Part shown: positions 1 through 8,192 of the stretch, in pieces
Numbering within the stretch: the stretch's first letter is position 1
How the letters are laid out: the number at the start of each line of letters is the position of its first letter
Assembly: GCA_030824725.1 (NCBI GenBank)
Contig: JAPJRE010000037.1
Coordinates: 1-17,255, forward strand
Reading direction: 5' to 3'
Length of the DNA: 17,255 nucleotides
Source of the DNA: Sphingomonas sp.
GTDB lineage: Bacteria > Pseudomonadota > Alphaproteobacteria > Sphingomonadales > Sphingomonadaceae
Notes under the pieces: model-generated
Told to the model about the DNA's origin: nothing
The model's database searches: none
Seen by the model: the letters and a program-made list of their open reading frames with translations, nothing else
Position numbers and translations under genes: made by a program

Positions 1-1169
1 GCGTCGAACAGCGCTTCCATCGCGACATAGGGGTGGCTGAGCGGCCCGTGTTCGCGATATTCGGGCAGGACGGCGGGGAAGCGGGCGACGCGCTGCTTCG
101 CCCAGGCCAGCCAGTCGCGGTGCGCGGGCGTCGGCCCGGCATAGGGCGCATCGAGCATCGCCGGCAGCAGTTCGGCCAGGTCGGCGACGACCGGCAGGTC
201 CGGGCGCACGGTGGGCTTCTGGAGCTCGAGCGGATCGATATCCACCCATATCTTGTAGGCGTGGCGTGCGAAGCTAGCCCAGTTGTAGCTCACCTGCCGG
301 ATATTGAGCCGACTGCCGAGCACCAGCAGCAGGTCGGCGCTCTGCGTGACCATGTTGCCGCCGCGATCGCCCACCGTGCCGGGTCGGCCGGCGGCGAGGG
401 GATGGTCGTCCCACAGCGTGTCGTGCGCGTTCCAGCCGGTGACGACCGGCACGCCTAGTCGCTCGATCAGGGCAAGGAAGGCGGCATGCGCGCCGCTCAG
501 CCGTACGCCGGCGCCGGCCAGCACCACCGGGCGCTCGGCCGCGGCGATCCGGGCGAGGATCGCGCGCGCGGTTTCACCGAGATCGATGTCGCGCCACGGC
601 GCATCGATCTCCGCCGGATCGAAGCCTGGCAACGTGGCGGGATCGATCCGCGCCGCCTGCACGTCGAGCGGGATGTCCAGCCACACCGGGCCGGGCCGCC
701 CGCTGGTCGCCAGATGCAGCGCCTTTTCGAGGTGGTAGCGGATCGTCGCCGGATCGGTGACCATCGTCGCATATTTGGTGATCGGCCGGACCAATTCCTC
801 GATGTCGAGTTCCTGGTCGCCCAATTGGCGCAGCTTGAGGCCGGTCGAGCGCACCGTCGTCTCGCGCTTCACCTGGCCCGAGAGGACGAGCATCGGGATC
901 GAATCGACATAGGCGCCATAGACGCCGGTGATCGCGTTGGTGCCGCCCGGGCCGGAGGTGACATTCACCACCGCCGGGCGATTGGTGAAGCGGGCATAGG
1001 CCTCCGCCGCCATCGCCAGCGCCTGTTCGTGATGGGTGAACATCGTCTTAAGCCTGGCATGGGTGCCCAGCGAGTGGTTGAGGTGCATGGCACCGCCGCC
1101 GGTGAGCATGAACACCTGTTCGATGCCATGGTCTGCCAGCCAGTCGGCCAGCCAGTCGGAGAGTTTCAT
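1..1169 (-). CDS. ThDP-dependent enzyme, acetolactate synthase-like (3' end outside window)
   Basis: Only the first 389 codons are visible; the gene runs off the left edge. The N-terminal pyrimidine-binding domain of the acetolactate synthase/pyruvate decarboxylase superfamily is clear: VFMLTGGGAMHLNHSL near residue 20, then HHEQALAMAAEAYAR with the conserved Glu that activates ThDP (about residue 48), then a GPGGTN motif. It is followed by a central TPP_enzyme_M-like domain (AERPVVLAGAGV, ADLLLVLGSRLN). The PP-binding domain with the GDGS motif must lie outside the window. The ATG overlaps the epimerase stop as ATGA, which fixes this start over the in-frame ATGs at 1178 and 1187. Family members decarboxylate 2-oxo acids and may transfer the C2 unit. 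In a polysaccharide operon a role like YerE, which adds a two-carbon branch to a nucleotide keto-sugar, is more likely than branched-chain amino-acid synthesis. That role is inference; the family is secure. Confidence 0.9.
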   Translation of the reverse strand, partial: MKLSDWLADWLADHGIEQVFMLTGGGAMHLNHSLGTHARLKTMFTHHEQALAMAAEAYARFTNRPAVVNVTSGPGGTNAITGVYGAYVDSIPMLVLSGQVKRETTVRSTGLKLRQLGDQELDIEELVRPITKYATMVTDPATIRYHLEKALHLATSGRPGPVWLDIPLDVQAARIDPATLPGFDPAEIDAPWRDIDLGETARAILARIAAAERPVVLAGAGVRLSGAHAAFLALIERLGVPVVTGWNAHDTLWDDHPLAAGRPGTVGDRGGNMVTQSADLLLVLGSRLNIRQVSYNWASFARHAYKIWVDIDPLELQKPTVRPDLPVVADLAELLPAMLDAPYAGPTPAHRDWLAWAKQRVARFPAVLPEYREHGPLSHPYVAMEALFD

Positions 1170-2179
1170 TTCGGGCATGGAGTCCATCCATTGGCAAGGG
1201 CGGTCCGCCGGATCGCCTCGTCGAGATCGACGGTAGCGCGGAGATCGAGGTCCCGGCGGATCGCGTGGGTAGAGGGAACGTAGCGGCCGGGGTTCCAGCC
1301 GGGATCGGGGCGGCCGAGGATCTCGACCTCGGGTGCGCCGAGCACGCGTGCAGTGCGTTGGGCGAGGTCCGCGATCGACACGGCCTCTTCGGAGCCGACA
1401 TTGTACGTCACACCGGGCGCGGCGTTCAGCTGCAGCGTCCACATCCAGATCGCGAGATCGGCGGCATAGAGATAGGAGCGTACCGCCTGGCCCGAGCCAA
1501 GCACCCGGATCGCGCGGCCCGCGATCGCGTCGCGGATGAAGTTGCCCGCGGCGAAATGGGTATCGAGCGACAGGCCGGGGCCGAGCAGCGCGAAGATCCG
1601 CGCGGTCACCGTGTCGACGCCGAACTGGTGGTGGTGAATGGCGGTCAGCGCCTCGGCGGCGCGCTTGCCCTCCGCATAGGCGGATTTGGGGTCGCGCGGA
1701 TCGGGGCCGCCCATCCAGTCCTCGCCGACATGGGGCATGGTCTGCGCGCCATAGACGGCACCCGAACTCATCAGCAGGAATCGCGCACCGGTCGCGCGGG
1801 CAAGGTCGAGCAGCGCGCGGGTGCCGGTGACGATGGTATCGAACATACGGCGGGGATCGGTTGCGGTCAGCGCGGCGCTGGCGTCGGTGGCGCCGTGCAG
1901 GATGTGATCGATCGGGCCGCGCGGCGCCTGGAAGCGCAGAACGTCGCCGGCGACCAGCTCGAACCGCTTCGCCAGATGCGGCGCGCGGGCGGCGAAGGCG
2001 GCGGGATCGCGGGTCAGCAGCGTCACCCGCACCGCGATCGGCGCGCGCGCCAGCGCCTCCAGCATCCACCGACCGATAAAGCCGGTGCCGCCGGTCATGA
2101 AGATCCGCGCGCCGTCCAGCTTGTGCCAGTGCGGCGCGAGCGCGGCATCGATCGTGCGGAGATCGGAATCGGGGATCAT
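1166..2179 (-). CDS. NAD-dependent epimerase/dehydratase (extended SDR)
   Basis: A 337-residue extended short-chain dehydrogenase/reductase, the usual length for nucleotide-sugar epimerases and 4,6-dehydratases. The Rossmann motif TGGTGFIG is at residues 29-36, the SSGAVYG serine segment at 138-144, and the catalytic pair is Y168-x3-K172 (SAYAEGK). A substrate-side segment, LGSGQAVRSYLYAADLA (227-243), is typical of the family. It most probably acts in the cytoplasm on an NDP-sugar. The exact reaction (4-epimerase, 4,6-dehydratase, decarboxylase or 4-reductase) cannot be told from sequence alone. The start overlaps the GT87-like gene stop (ATGA at 2179-2176), and the stop overlaps the start of the ThDP enzyme in the same way. 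The pairing with a ThDP enzyme suggests that the two act in one sugar pathway. Confidence 0.9.
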   Translation of the reverse strand: MIPDSDLRTIDAALAPHWHKLDGARIFMTGGTGFIGRWMLEALARAPIAVRVTLLTRDPAAFAARAPHLAKRFELVAGDVLRFQAPRGPIDHILHGATDASAALTATDPRRMFDTIVTGTRALLDLARATGARFLLMSSGAVYGAQTMPHVGEDWMGGPDPRDPKSAYAEGKRAAEALTAIHHHQFGVDTVTARIFALLGPGLSLDTHFAAGNFIRDAIAGRAIRVLGSGQAVRSYLYAADLAIWMWTLQLNAAPGVTYNVGSEEAVSIADLAQRTARVLGAPEVEILGRPDPGWNPGRYVPSTHAIRRDLDLRATVDLDEAIRRTALANGWTPCPK

Positions 2180-3465
2180 GCCGCCAGCCCCAGCACCGGC
2201 CGCGATGCCCGGTGCGCCAGCGCGATGCGCACCAGCGCGTCGATCGACAGCGACCAGACGATCAGGATCACCAGCCCCGGCCGCACGAAATGGCCGATGG
2301 TCAGGCCGAACTCGGGCAGCACCGGACGGCCGCTCAGCCAGCTTTGCGTCTCGAGCTTGAGCACGCTGGCCAGCGGCCAGTCGCCGACGAGGCAGAGCAG
2401 ATAGGCCGCGACGATGGCGATCGCCGCGCCGCCCTTCCAGGGTTCGAGCAGGACCAGGAACAGCAGGAACGCCTGCGTGTAGCCGCCTGGCGACTGGGTG
2501 ACGAGATAGACGCCCAGCAGGATCGTCGCGATGCGGCCCCGGGTCAGCGCGTGCGGCTGGAGCCAGGCGGCGGCAAGGGCGAACAGGGCCAGGCACTGGG
2601 TCGACCGGATCGCCACCGGCACCGCCGCCTCGATCCCCTCGACAAGCCGCGAAGGCACGAACTGCAGGAGCGGAAGCTGGCTTTCGCGCAGCAGCAGGAA
2701 GGGTGCGTAGCTGGTGGAATAATTCACTTCGTTCCACATCTGCCCGGCGACGAACTGGACCCAGTTGGCGGTGTTCGACGCCAGTTCGCCGGGGGTGCCG
2801 GCGCCGACCCAGGCGAGCGTCGCCAGGTAGAGCAGGACCGTCGCGATCCCCGCCAGCTCCAGCGGGCGCCATTCGCGCCGCACCGCCTGCGCCAGCGCGG
2901 GCAGCAGCAGATAGGGCTTGAAGTTGATGGTGACGGCGACCGCGACCGCCTGCCACGCGCCCGAGCGGGCAACCGGCCCATAAGCGAGGATGAAGGCCGG
3001 CAGCGTGACCAGGATCAGATTGCCGCGCTCCAGCGTGAACAGCAGCGGCAGGCCGAGCGCCATCGCCACCGTCCGCGGGATGGCGGTGCGGCGATCGTTG
3101 CGGCCGAACGCGACCCACAGCAGCGCGACGTCGATCAGGTAGAAGGCGGTGATCGTCGCCCGTGCCAGCCAGTCGCAATCGCGCGCGTGGAAGGGCGAGC
3201 CCGGATAGCATCCGGGCAGGCTCGTCAGCTTGAGAAAGACGAAGGATAGCGGCGGATAGATGCTGCGCCAGACGCTGTAGGTCCCTGGCCGGTTCGCCCA
3301 ATAGGCAGTGTTGAACCAGTCCATGAACGTATCGTTGGTATCGAACACGAAGGGCTGGGGCAGATACCCCTTGTCCAGGAACCACCAGGCCGTGTGCGCG
3401 AAGCTCGCCACCACGGCGAGCATCAGCAGCATTTCCATGCGCGGCAGCGGGCGGCGCCGCGTCAT
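2176..3465 (-). CDS. GT87-like (DUF2029) GT-C membrane glycosyltransferase
   Basis: A 429-residue polytopic inner-membrane protein with roughly ten hydrophobic segments. It shows the marks I associate with GT87 (DUF2029) mannosyltransferase-like proteins: an acidic first outer loop (FDTNDTFMDW, 41-50), a SIYPPLSFVF segment (68-77), LERGNLILVTLPAFILAYG (145-163), and NFKPYLLLPAL (181-191). GT-C enzymes transfer sugars from polyprenyl-phosphate donors on the periplasmic face. The gene directly follows a GtrB/DPM1-like GT2 gene, overlapping it by ATGA (3465-3462), which fits a donor-maker and donor-user pair. The alternative is a Wzy-type polymerase, which has a similar topology; the YPP and KPY segments favour GT87. 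Sugar and acceptor are unknown. Confidence 0.72.
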   Translation of the reverse strand: MTRRRPLPRMEMLLMLAVVASFAHTAWWFLDKGYLPQPFVFDTNDTFMDWFNTAYWANRPGTYSVWRSIYPPLSFVFLKLTSLPGCYPGSPFHARDCDWLARATITAFYLIDVALLWVAFGRNDRRTAIPRTVAMALGLPLLFTLERGNLILVTLPAFILAYGPVARSGAWQAVAVAVTINFKPYLLLPALAQAVRREWRPLELAGIATVLLYLATLAWVGAGTPGELASNTANWVQFVAGQMWNEVNYSTSYAPFLLLRESQLPLLQFVPSRLVEGIEAAVPVAIRSTQCLALFALAAAWLQPHALTRGRIATILLGVYLVTQSPGGYTQAFLLFLVLLEPWKGGAAIAIVAAYLLCLVGDWPLASVLKLETQSWLSGRPVLPEFGLTIGHFVRPGLVILIVWSLSIDALVRIALAHRASRPVLGLAA

Positions 3466-4406
3466 GCGACGTCAGCGAAGTTGATGCGCGCTTCCTCCAC
3501 CACCAGCGGCACGCCGCGGGTGCGCTCGGCGATGAGGCGGACCTGGTCGCCTATCAGGCCGAGGAACAGCAGCACGCAGGCGAACATCCCCCCGGCGGCC
3601 GCGCAGCCGAGCAGCGGCCAGGCGGGTCCGCCCAGCACCGCCGCAACCAGCCCCGCCAGCAGCAGCAGCGCGGCGACGCCGCCGGACCATAGCGACAGGA
3701 GGATCGGCAGCCGCAGCAGCGCCTTGGCCGATCCGGCAAGGCCGGAGAGCGCGAAGGAGAAGAGGCTGGCGAGGTCGTTCTTGGTCTCCCCCGCCGCCCG
3801 TTCCGGCCGGTCGAACGGGACGAGCGCGACCGGGAAGCCGCTCTCCACCACCATGCCGCGGAAGAACGGCTCCGGCTCGTGCCAGCGGCTCACCGTGTCG
3901 ATCACCGCGCGGTCGAACAGGCCGAAGCCGGTGACGTTGGGGAGCACCGGATAGTCGGCGATCCGCCCCAGCACGGCATAGCCGGCCCGGCGCGCCAGCG
4001 TGAGCAGCCGGCCCGCGCGCTCGCTGCGCCGCTGCGCCAGCACGATCTTGGCGCCGCCGCGCCACAGCGACATCAGCGTGCCGATCAGCGCGGGGGGATC
4101 CTGGAAATCGGCGCACATGCCGATCACCGCGCGCCCGCGTGCCTGGTAGATGCCATGGGTGGGCGACCGCATCTGGCCGTAATTGCGGTTGTTCAATATG
4201 CCACGGACGCGCGGATCCTCGGCACACAGGGCGCGGATCGCGTCGCGCGTGCCGTCCGTCGAGAAATTGTCGATCAGGATGATCTCGTGGCTCGCGGCAT
4301 GCCGCTCGGCCTCGCGGGTCACCGCCTGGGTGATGGCGCGGACATTCTCGATCTCGTTGAAGCACGGAATGACGATGGACAGTTCCGGAACGGCCTCGCG
4401 CATCAT
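3462..4406 (-). CDS. GT2 glycosyltransferase, GtrB/DPM1-like, with two C-terminal TM helices
   Basis: A 314-residue protein with an N-terminal GT-A domain. LSIVIPCFNE (9-18), IDNFSTDGT (45-53), CADFQDPP (98-105, carrying the acidic metal/nucleotide residues) and the FGLFDRAVID segment (161-170) all recall polyprenyl-phosphate glycosyltransferases (DPM1, ArnC, GtrB). Two hydrophobic helices follow at about 232-260 and 265-287, the GtrB layout. The likely reaction is transfer of a sugar from an NDP-sugar to polyprenyl phosphate at the cytoplasmic face. The start is ATGATG at 4406-4401; the first ATG overlaps the wzz-like stop. A GtrA-like flippase is not in the window, so the donor may be flipped by a protein coded elsewhere. 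Use as an ordinary repeat-unit glycosyltransferase remains possible. Confidence 0.85.
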   Translation of the reverse strand: MMREAVPELSIVIPCFNEIENVRAITQAVTREAERHAASHEIILIDNFSTDGTRDAIRALCAEDPRVRGILNNRNYGQMRSPTHGIYQARGRAVIGMCADFQDPPALIGTLMSLWRGGAKIVLAQRRSERAGRLLTLARRAGYAVLGRIADYPVLPNVTGFGLFDRAVIDTVSRWHEPEPFFRGMVVESGFPVALVPFDRPERAAGETKNDLASLFSFALSGLAGSAKALLRLPILLSLWSGGVAALLLLAGLVAAVLGGPAWPLLGCAAAGGMFACVLLFLGLIGDQVRLIAERTRGVPLVVEEARINFADVA

Positions 4407-5497
4407 GTCCGGTCTCCGATCAGCGGCAGTCGCAACCCGGTCGCGGGCGCATAGACTTCGGTGAACAGGGCAAGCGCGAGGACGAGCGCCAGCAGCGCCA
4501 CCGCCGGGATGTTGAACTTGGCGTCGGCATCCACCCGCGCGGCTTCGATCACCTGCACGTCCGAGGCGGTCTCGGCGGTGAGGGACTCCACCGCCACCTC
4601 TTCCGACGCCCGCGAATAGACTTCAAACAGCGCCTGGGCGAAGCGATAGTCGCGATAGCGGTTGAGATAGGCGCTGGTGATCGCGGAGAGCCCGGCGACA
4701 TTGGGGCCGGCGGCGCCTTCGCTGGGCGCTGCGCTGCGGGCGATCTGGGCGCGCAGCGACGCGACTTCGGACTGGAGCGCGCGCAGTTGGGGATTGTCCG
4801 GGCCGCGGAACTGGCCCAGCGTCTGCACTTCCACCAGCTTCGCCTGCAATTGCGCCTGCAAGCCGGCGCGCAGCGACAGTTCCGCGCCGAGCTGCGCTTC
4901 CGGCTCGGCTAGGCGGTTCTGGCGTCGGAATGTATCCAACGCGGTTTCAGCGGCGGCAACGCGCGCGCTCGCTTCGGCAAATCGCTCGCGGACGATTGCC
5001 TGCTTGCGGACCAGCCGCTCGCGCTGCAGCGCGTTGAGGCGGGCCGTGATCGCCGCGACATGCGCCTGGGTAAGCGCCTGTGCCTCCTGCGGGTCCTGGG
5101 TGCGCGCCTCGATCTCGATCACGCCGCCGGTAAGCGAATGGATGTCGACCTTCTTCGCCACGGCGAGTTGCGCCTGCCGCGGCGAGCCATAGCGGTCCAC
5201 CAGCTTGAGCCGGGCGATGACCGCGTCGGTAACTTCGCGCCCGCGGGCAATGGCCAGATACAGGTCGATCGGCTGCTTGCCGCCGCCGAGCAGCGCGGCA
5301 AAGCCGCCGAGTTGGCCGCCCAGCGCGTTGAGCGTGGAGCCGAGCCCGACGCTGTTCTGGTCTTGCGGCACGATCTTGGCGCGCGCCTCATAGGGGCGGG
5401 GAAGCACGCACAGGATGGCGAGTGCCAAGGCTGCCAGCGCATAGCCGCGCAGCCGAACCCGCGGATCGGCGATCCAGCGTTTGATTTGGCCCATCAT
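4403..5497 (-). CDS. Wzz-type polysaccharide co-polymerase (chain-length determinant family)
   Basis: A 364-residue inner-membrane protein with the two-helix PCP layout. TM1 is at about 17-34, followed by YEARAKIVPQ (36-45), as expected at the start of a Wzz domain. Next come a large periplasmic region rich in Ala, Gln, Arg and Glu heptads (about 140-260, predicted coiled coil), then TM2 at about 331-347 preceded by the polar-proline segment FNIPAV. The C-terminal tail is short, with no Walker motifs and no tyrosine cluster. It is therefore a PCP without the fused BY-kinase of PCP-2a proteins such as Wzc. Such proteins set polymer length and connect the synthesis machinery to the OPX exporter. 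The start overlaps the OPX stop (ATGATG at 5497-5492). Which of the two ATGs is used cannot be told. Confidence 0.88.
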   Translation of the reverse strand: MMGQIKRWIADPRVRLRGYALAALALAILCVLPRPYEARAKIVPQDQNSVGLGSTLNALGGQLGGFAALLGGGKQPIDLYLAIARGREVTDAVIARLKLVDRYGSPRQAQLAVAKKVDIHSLTGGVIEIEARTQDPQEAQALTQAHVAAITARLNALQRERLVRKQAIVRERFAEASARVAAAETALDTFRRQNRLAEPEAQLGAELSLRAGLQAQLQAKLVEVQTLGQFRGPDNPQLRALQSEVASLRAQIARSAAPSEGAAGPNVAGLSAITSAYLNRYRDYRFAQALFEVYSRASEEVAVESLTAETASDVQVIEAARVDADAKFNIPAVALLALVLALALFTEVYAPATGLRLPLIGDRT

Positions 5498-7362
5498 CGT
5501 ACCGCGTTCACCACCGTGGCCGCGCCAACCACGCCGCCGAACAGGCTGCCGGTGATGTCGCGCAGCCGCGCCCAGAATGCGCCGCGATTGGCGTCGATCG
5601 GCACGAAGATCAGGTCGCCGGGCAGGGCCGGCGCGCGCAGCGTGCGACTACCTTCGGCCAGTACCGTGCCATTGGCGCGGACGACGAAGATCTCCTTGCG
5701 GCGGCCGAGCGACTGCACGCCGCCCGCGCTGCGCACCGCGTCGCCGATCGTCTGCCCGTCGCGATAGGCGAAGGAGGCGGGGCTGGCCACCGCGCCAAAC
5801 ACGCCGATCGTTACCGGCCGGGTGGGGACATGGATCGTATCGTTGTTCTCGAGCAGCAGGTCGGCGGGCAGGGCGCGCGCGTCGACCGGCAGGTCGAAGA
5901 CCAGCCGCCCGCTCGGCTCGCGCTCACGCATCTTGGCGACCACCTGATCGAGCAACTGCAGATTGGCGGAGGTCGCCAGCTGCGCGCGATTGGCCGAGAC
6001 GAGCGGCTGGGTGCTGAGCTGCAACTCCATGTCGTCCACGGCGCGGGCGAAGCTCTCGCGCTGTTGCGCCTTCACGCTCTCGCGGGTGATGACGCTGGCA
6101 TAGGGAAAGGCCTCGCGGGTCAGTCCGCCCGCCTGCGCCACCACCTCGGCGAGGCGGGTGCCGGGCTGGACATAATATCGGCCGGGATGCGCCACTTCGC
6201 CGCTCAGCGTCACCAGCACGGGCTGCTGGGCGATCGGATGCGCGATGCCGACATTGCTCAGCACCTGCACGACGTCGCCGCGGCGCACCACGCGGGTACG
6301 GGCATCGGCGGCGCTCAACTGCTGCCAGCCGCCATTGCCCTGACCGAGCGAGTCGAGCACCAGCAGCCGGCCGGTATCGGCGACGGTGCTGGCGCCGCCG
6401 GCATAGGCGATGGCGTCGGCGAGCGTCTCGCCGGGGGCGACCTCGAAGATTGCCTCGCGGTTGACGCTGCCGATCACCGCGACCTGCGGGCCGGCCGCCG
6501 CGATATGAATGACGTCGCCGTCGCGCAGGGTGGCGTCGCCCCGCTTGTCGCCGTGCAGCAGCAGATCATACAGGTCCAAATCCGAGACGAGCTCGCCGCC
6601 GCGACGCAGCTGGATCGAGCGGAAGCTGCCGCCTTCGGCGGGGCCGCCCGCCGCCAGCGCGGCATTCACCAGCGTGGCGATGCTGGTGACGGTGTAGGCT
6701 CCCGGCCTGCGGGCAAAGCCGGTAACGTAGATGCGCAGCCCGTGCAGCCGCACCACGTTCACCTCCAGCGTGAACCCGCGATACTGGCGGGACACGCGCT
6801 CGGCGATCACGTCGCGGACATCGCCGTAGCGCACTCCGCCGACCCGTATCGCGCCCACCTGCGGCACGAAGATCCGGCCCTCGCCGTCCACGGTAAGGCG
6901 CAGCCCGGCGCCCTGCACCGAGCCGGAGAGATCGAGCCGCAGCTGGTCCCCAGGGGCGATGCGGTAATCGGCGGGGATCGCAGTGGTTCCCGGTACGGTG
7001 AAGTCCCGCGCTTCGGGCACCAGCAGCTCGGCGCCGAAGCGGTGCAGCGGCTTGCCGGCCACGCCGGAGACAAAGGACTCGAACGGGCTGGGCGGCACAG
7101 CAGTTGCCGGCGGCGGCGTGGGGGACGCCGCCGCCGATGCCGGCACCGGATCGGGTTGGGGTTGATCGATCCGGGCCGGAGCAAAGGGGACGGGGGTGGC
7201 CTCCGGGATGGCGATTCCCGGGGTTGCGCGGGGGGTGCCACCCTCCACGCCCGTTCCCGCCCGCGCCGCCCCGCCGACCGGCGAGGCGAGCTGCGCCGAA
7301 GCGGGCGCGGCAACCAGCGCCAGCGCCGCGCCCGCGGTAGCGGACAAGTATCGAAGCGTCAT
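5494..7362 (-). CDS. Outer-membrane polysaccharide export protein (OPX, multi-SLBB)
   Basis: A 622-residue exported protein of the Wza/KpsD superfamily. The signal peptide is residues 1-23, with probable cleavage after ASA (before QLAS). No Cys lipobox is present, so it is not a lipoprotein like Wza. A Pro/Ala-rich stretch spans about 40-95. The poly_export domain begins at DYRIAPGDQL (132-141), with FVPQVGAIRVGG (165-176). At least four SLBB-like units follow, marked by IYVTGFARRPGAYTV (211-225), VAVIGSVNREAIFEV (294-308), VTLSGEVAHPGRYYV (384-398) and GVFGAVASPASFAYR near 530. The C-terminus carries a glycine-rich hydrophobic patch (GSLFGGVVGAATVV). It should form the periplasmic/outer-membrane exit channel working with the neighbouring Wzz-like protein. 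The ATG at 7362 is chosen because the signal peptide starts there and it overlaps the phosphatase stop as ATGA. Confidence 0.93.
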   Translation of the reverse strand: MTLRYLSATAGAALALVAAPASAQLASPVGGAARAGTGVEGGTPRATPGIAIPEATPVPFAPARIDQPQPDPVPASAAASPTPPPATAVPPSPFESFVSGVAGKPLHRFGAELLVPEARDFTVPGTTAIPADYRIAPGDQLRLDLSGSVQGAGLRLTVDGEGRIFVPQVGAIRVGGVRYGDVRDVIAERVSRQYRGFTLEVNVVRLHGLRIYVTGFARRPGAYTVTSIATLVNAALAAGGPAEGGSFRSIQLRRGGELVSDLDLYDLLLHGDKRGDATLRDGDVIHIAAAGPQVAVIGSVNREAIFEVAPGETLADAIAYAGGASTVADTGRLLVLDSLGQGNGGWQQLSAADARTRVVRRGDVVQVLSNVGIAHPIAQQPVLVTLSGEVAHPGRYYVQPGTRLAEVVAQAGGLTREAFPYASVITRESVKAQQRESFARAVDDMELQLSTQPLVSANRAQLATSANLQLLDQVVAKMREREPSGRLVFDLPVDARALPADLLLENNDTIHVPTRPVTIGVFGAVASPASFAYRDGQTIGDAVRSAGGVQSLGRRKEIFVVRANGTVLAEGSRTLRAPALPGDLIFVPIDANRGAFWARLRDITGSLFGGVVGAATVVNAVR

Positions 7363-8189
7363 GCGGCGAGCGCCTCGGGCGAGCCGATCGTCGCCAGCGT
7401 GCCATCCAGTGCGTCGGCCGCTTCCTGCCACGCGAGGGGGCTATTCGCGACGAGCAGGCCCCTTCCGCCTCCGCCGACGCGATACGGCGTGCCGTCCCAA
7501 TGGGTGGCATGGCCACCGGCCTCGGTAAGGAAAAGTACGCCCGGCGCATGATCCCAGGGAAGGATGCGCTGGAAGAGGGCAACGTCGTTGCGCCCCGTCA
7601 CCAGCCGCGGATAGCTCTCCGCCGCGCAGCGCGGGATCGGCTCCAGCGCGAAGCGCCGCTCGGCGGCGTGTCGTGTGCGGGCGCGATCCGGGGCGGCCAT
7701 GAACTGTGTCGCCAGCGCGGCGATCCGGCGCGGGCGCGCGGCGGGGCGGGCGCGGACCGGCCGGTCGTCCAGCCACGCGCCCAGGCCGCGCTCGGCCCGG
7801 CACATCCGGCCCAAGCGCGGGTCCAGCATCCAGCCGGCCACCGTCTCGCCGTCGCTCACCAGCGCCACCATCATCCCGAATGGGCCGCCGCCCGCGGCGA
7901 AATTGGCCGTTCCGTCGAGCGGGTCGACCAGCCAGACGAGCCCGTTGCCGACATGGGCGAGCATGCGCGGATCCTCGGCACAGGCTTCCTCGCCGAGGAC
8001 CCGCGCGCCGCTTTCCAGCCGCTCCAGGCCCTCGCGCAGTCGCGCCTCTGCCGCCATGTCGGCGCTGGTGACGATTTCGCCGGGGCTCTTTTCCACGATC
8101 TCATGCGCGGCCAGCATGCGGAACCGCGGCAGGATCTCGGTTTCGGCGACCTGGCGCATCAGCGCCGCGACATGCGATCCGAGCGACAT
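7359..8189 (-). CDS. Inositol monophosphatase-family phosphatase
   Basis: A 276-residue Mg-dependent phosphatase of the IMPase/FBPase/CysQ superfamily. All metal-binding motifs are present: GEE at 67-69, DPLDGT at 89-94, and WDHAPG at 212-217. The proximal TSAD at 41-44 also matches. Family substrates include inositol phosphates, histidinol phosphate, 3'-phosphoadenosine phosphates and sugar phosphates, and sequence inspection does not separate these. Being inside a polysaccharide operon, immediately before the exporter gene, it may dephosphorylate a sugar or polyol phosphate intermediate, or control PAP during sulfation; both are inference. There are 3 nt between the upstream aldolase stop and this ATG, and no good Shine-Dalgarno, so translation probably depends on coupling. 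Confidence 0.9.
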   Translation of the reverse strand: MSLGSHVAALMRQVAETEILPRFRMLAAHEIVEKSPGEIVTSADMAAEARLREGLERLESGARVLGEEACAEDPRMLAHVGNGLVWLVDPLDGTANFAAGGGPFGMMVALVSDGETVAGWMLDPRLGRMCRAERGLGAWLDDRPVRARPAARPRRIAALATQFMAAPDRARTRHAAERRFALEPIPRCAAESYPRLVTGRNDVALFQRILPWDHAPGVLFLTEAGGHATHWDGTPYRVGGGGRGLLVANSPLAWQEAADALDGTLATIGSPEALAA

Positions 8190-8192
8190 GGA

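Noticed and set aside
1166..3385. Single 739-codon frame spanning the epimerase and the GT-C gene
   Set aside because: The first 400 codons are out of frame with the membrane protein and look like translated shadow; the epimerase begins at 2179 with its own ATGA junction.
7363..7431. N-terminal extension of the OPX frame to 7431
   Set aside because: It would bury the signal peptide and extend into the phosphatase gene.
5830..7551. 573-codon plus-strand open frame opposite the OPX gene
   Set aside because: Shadow frame; the minus strand carries a complete OPX protein with signal peptide.
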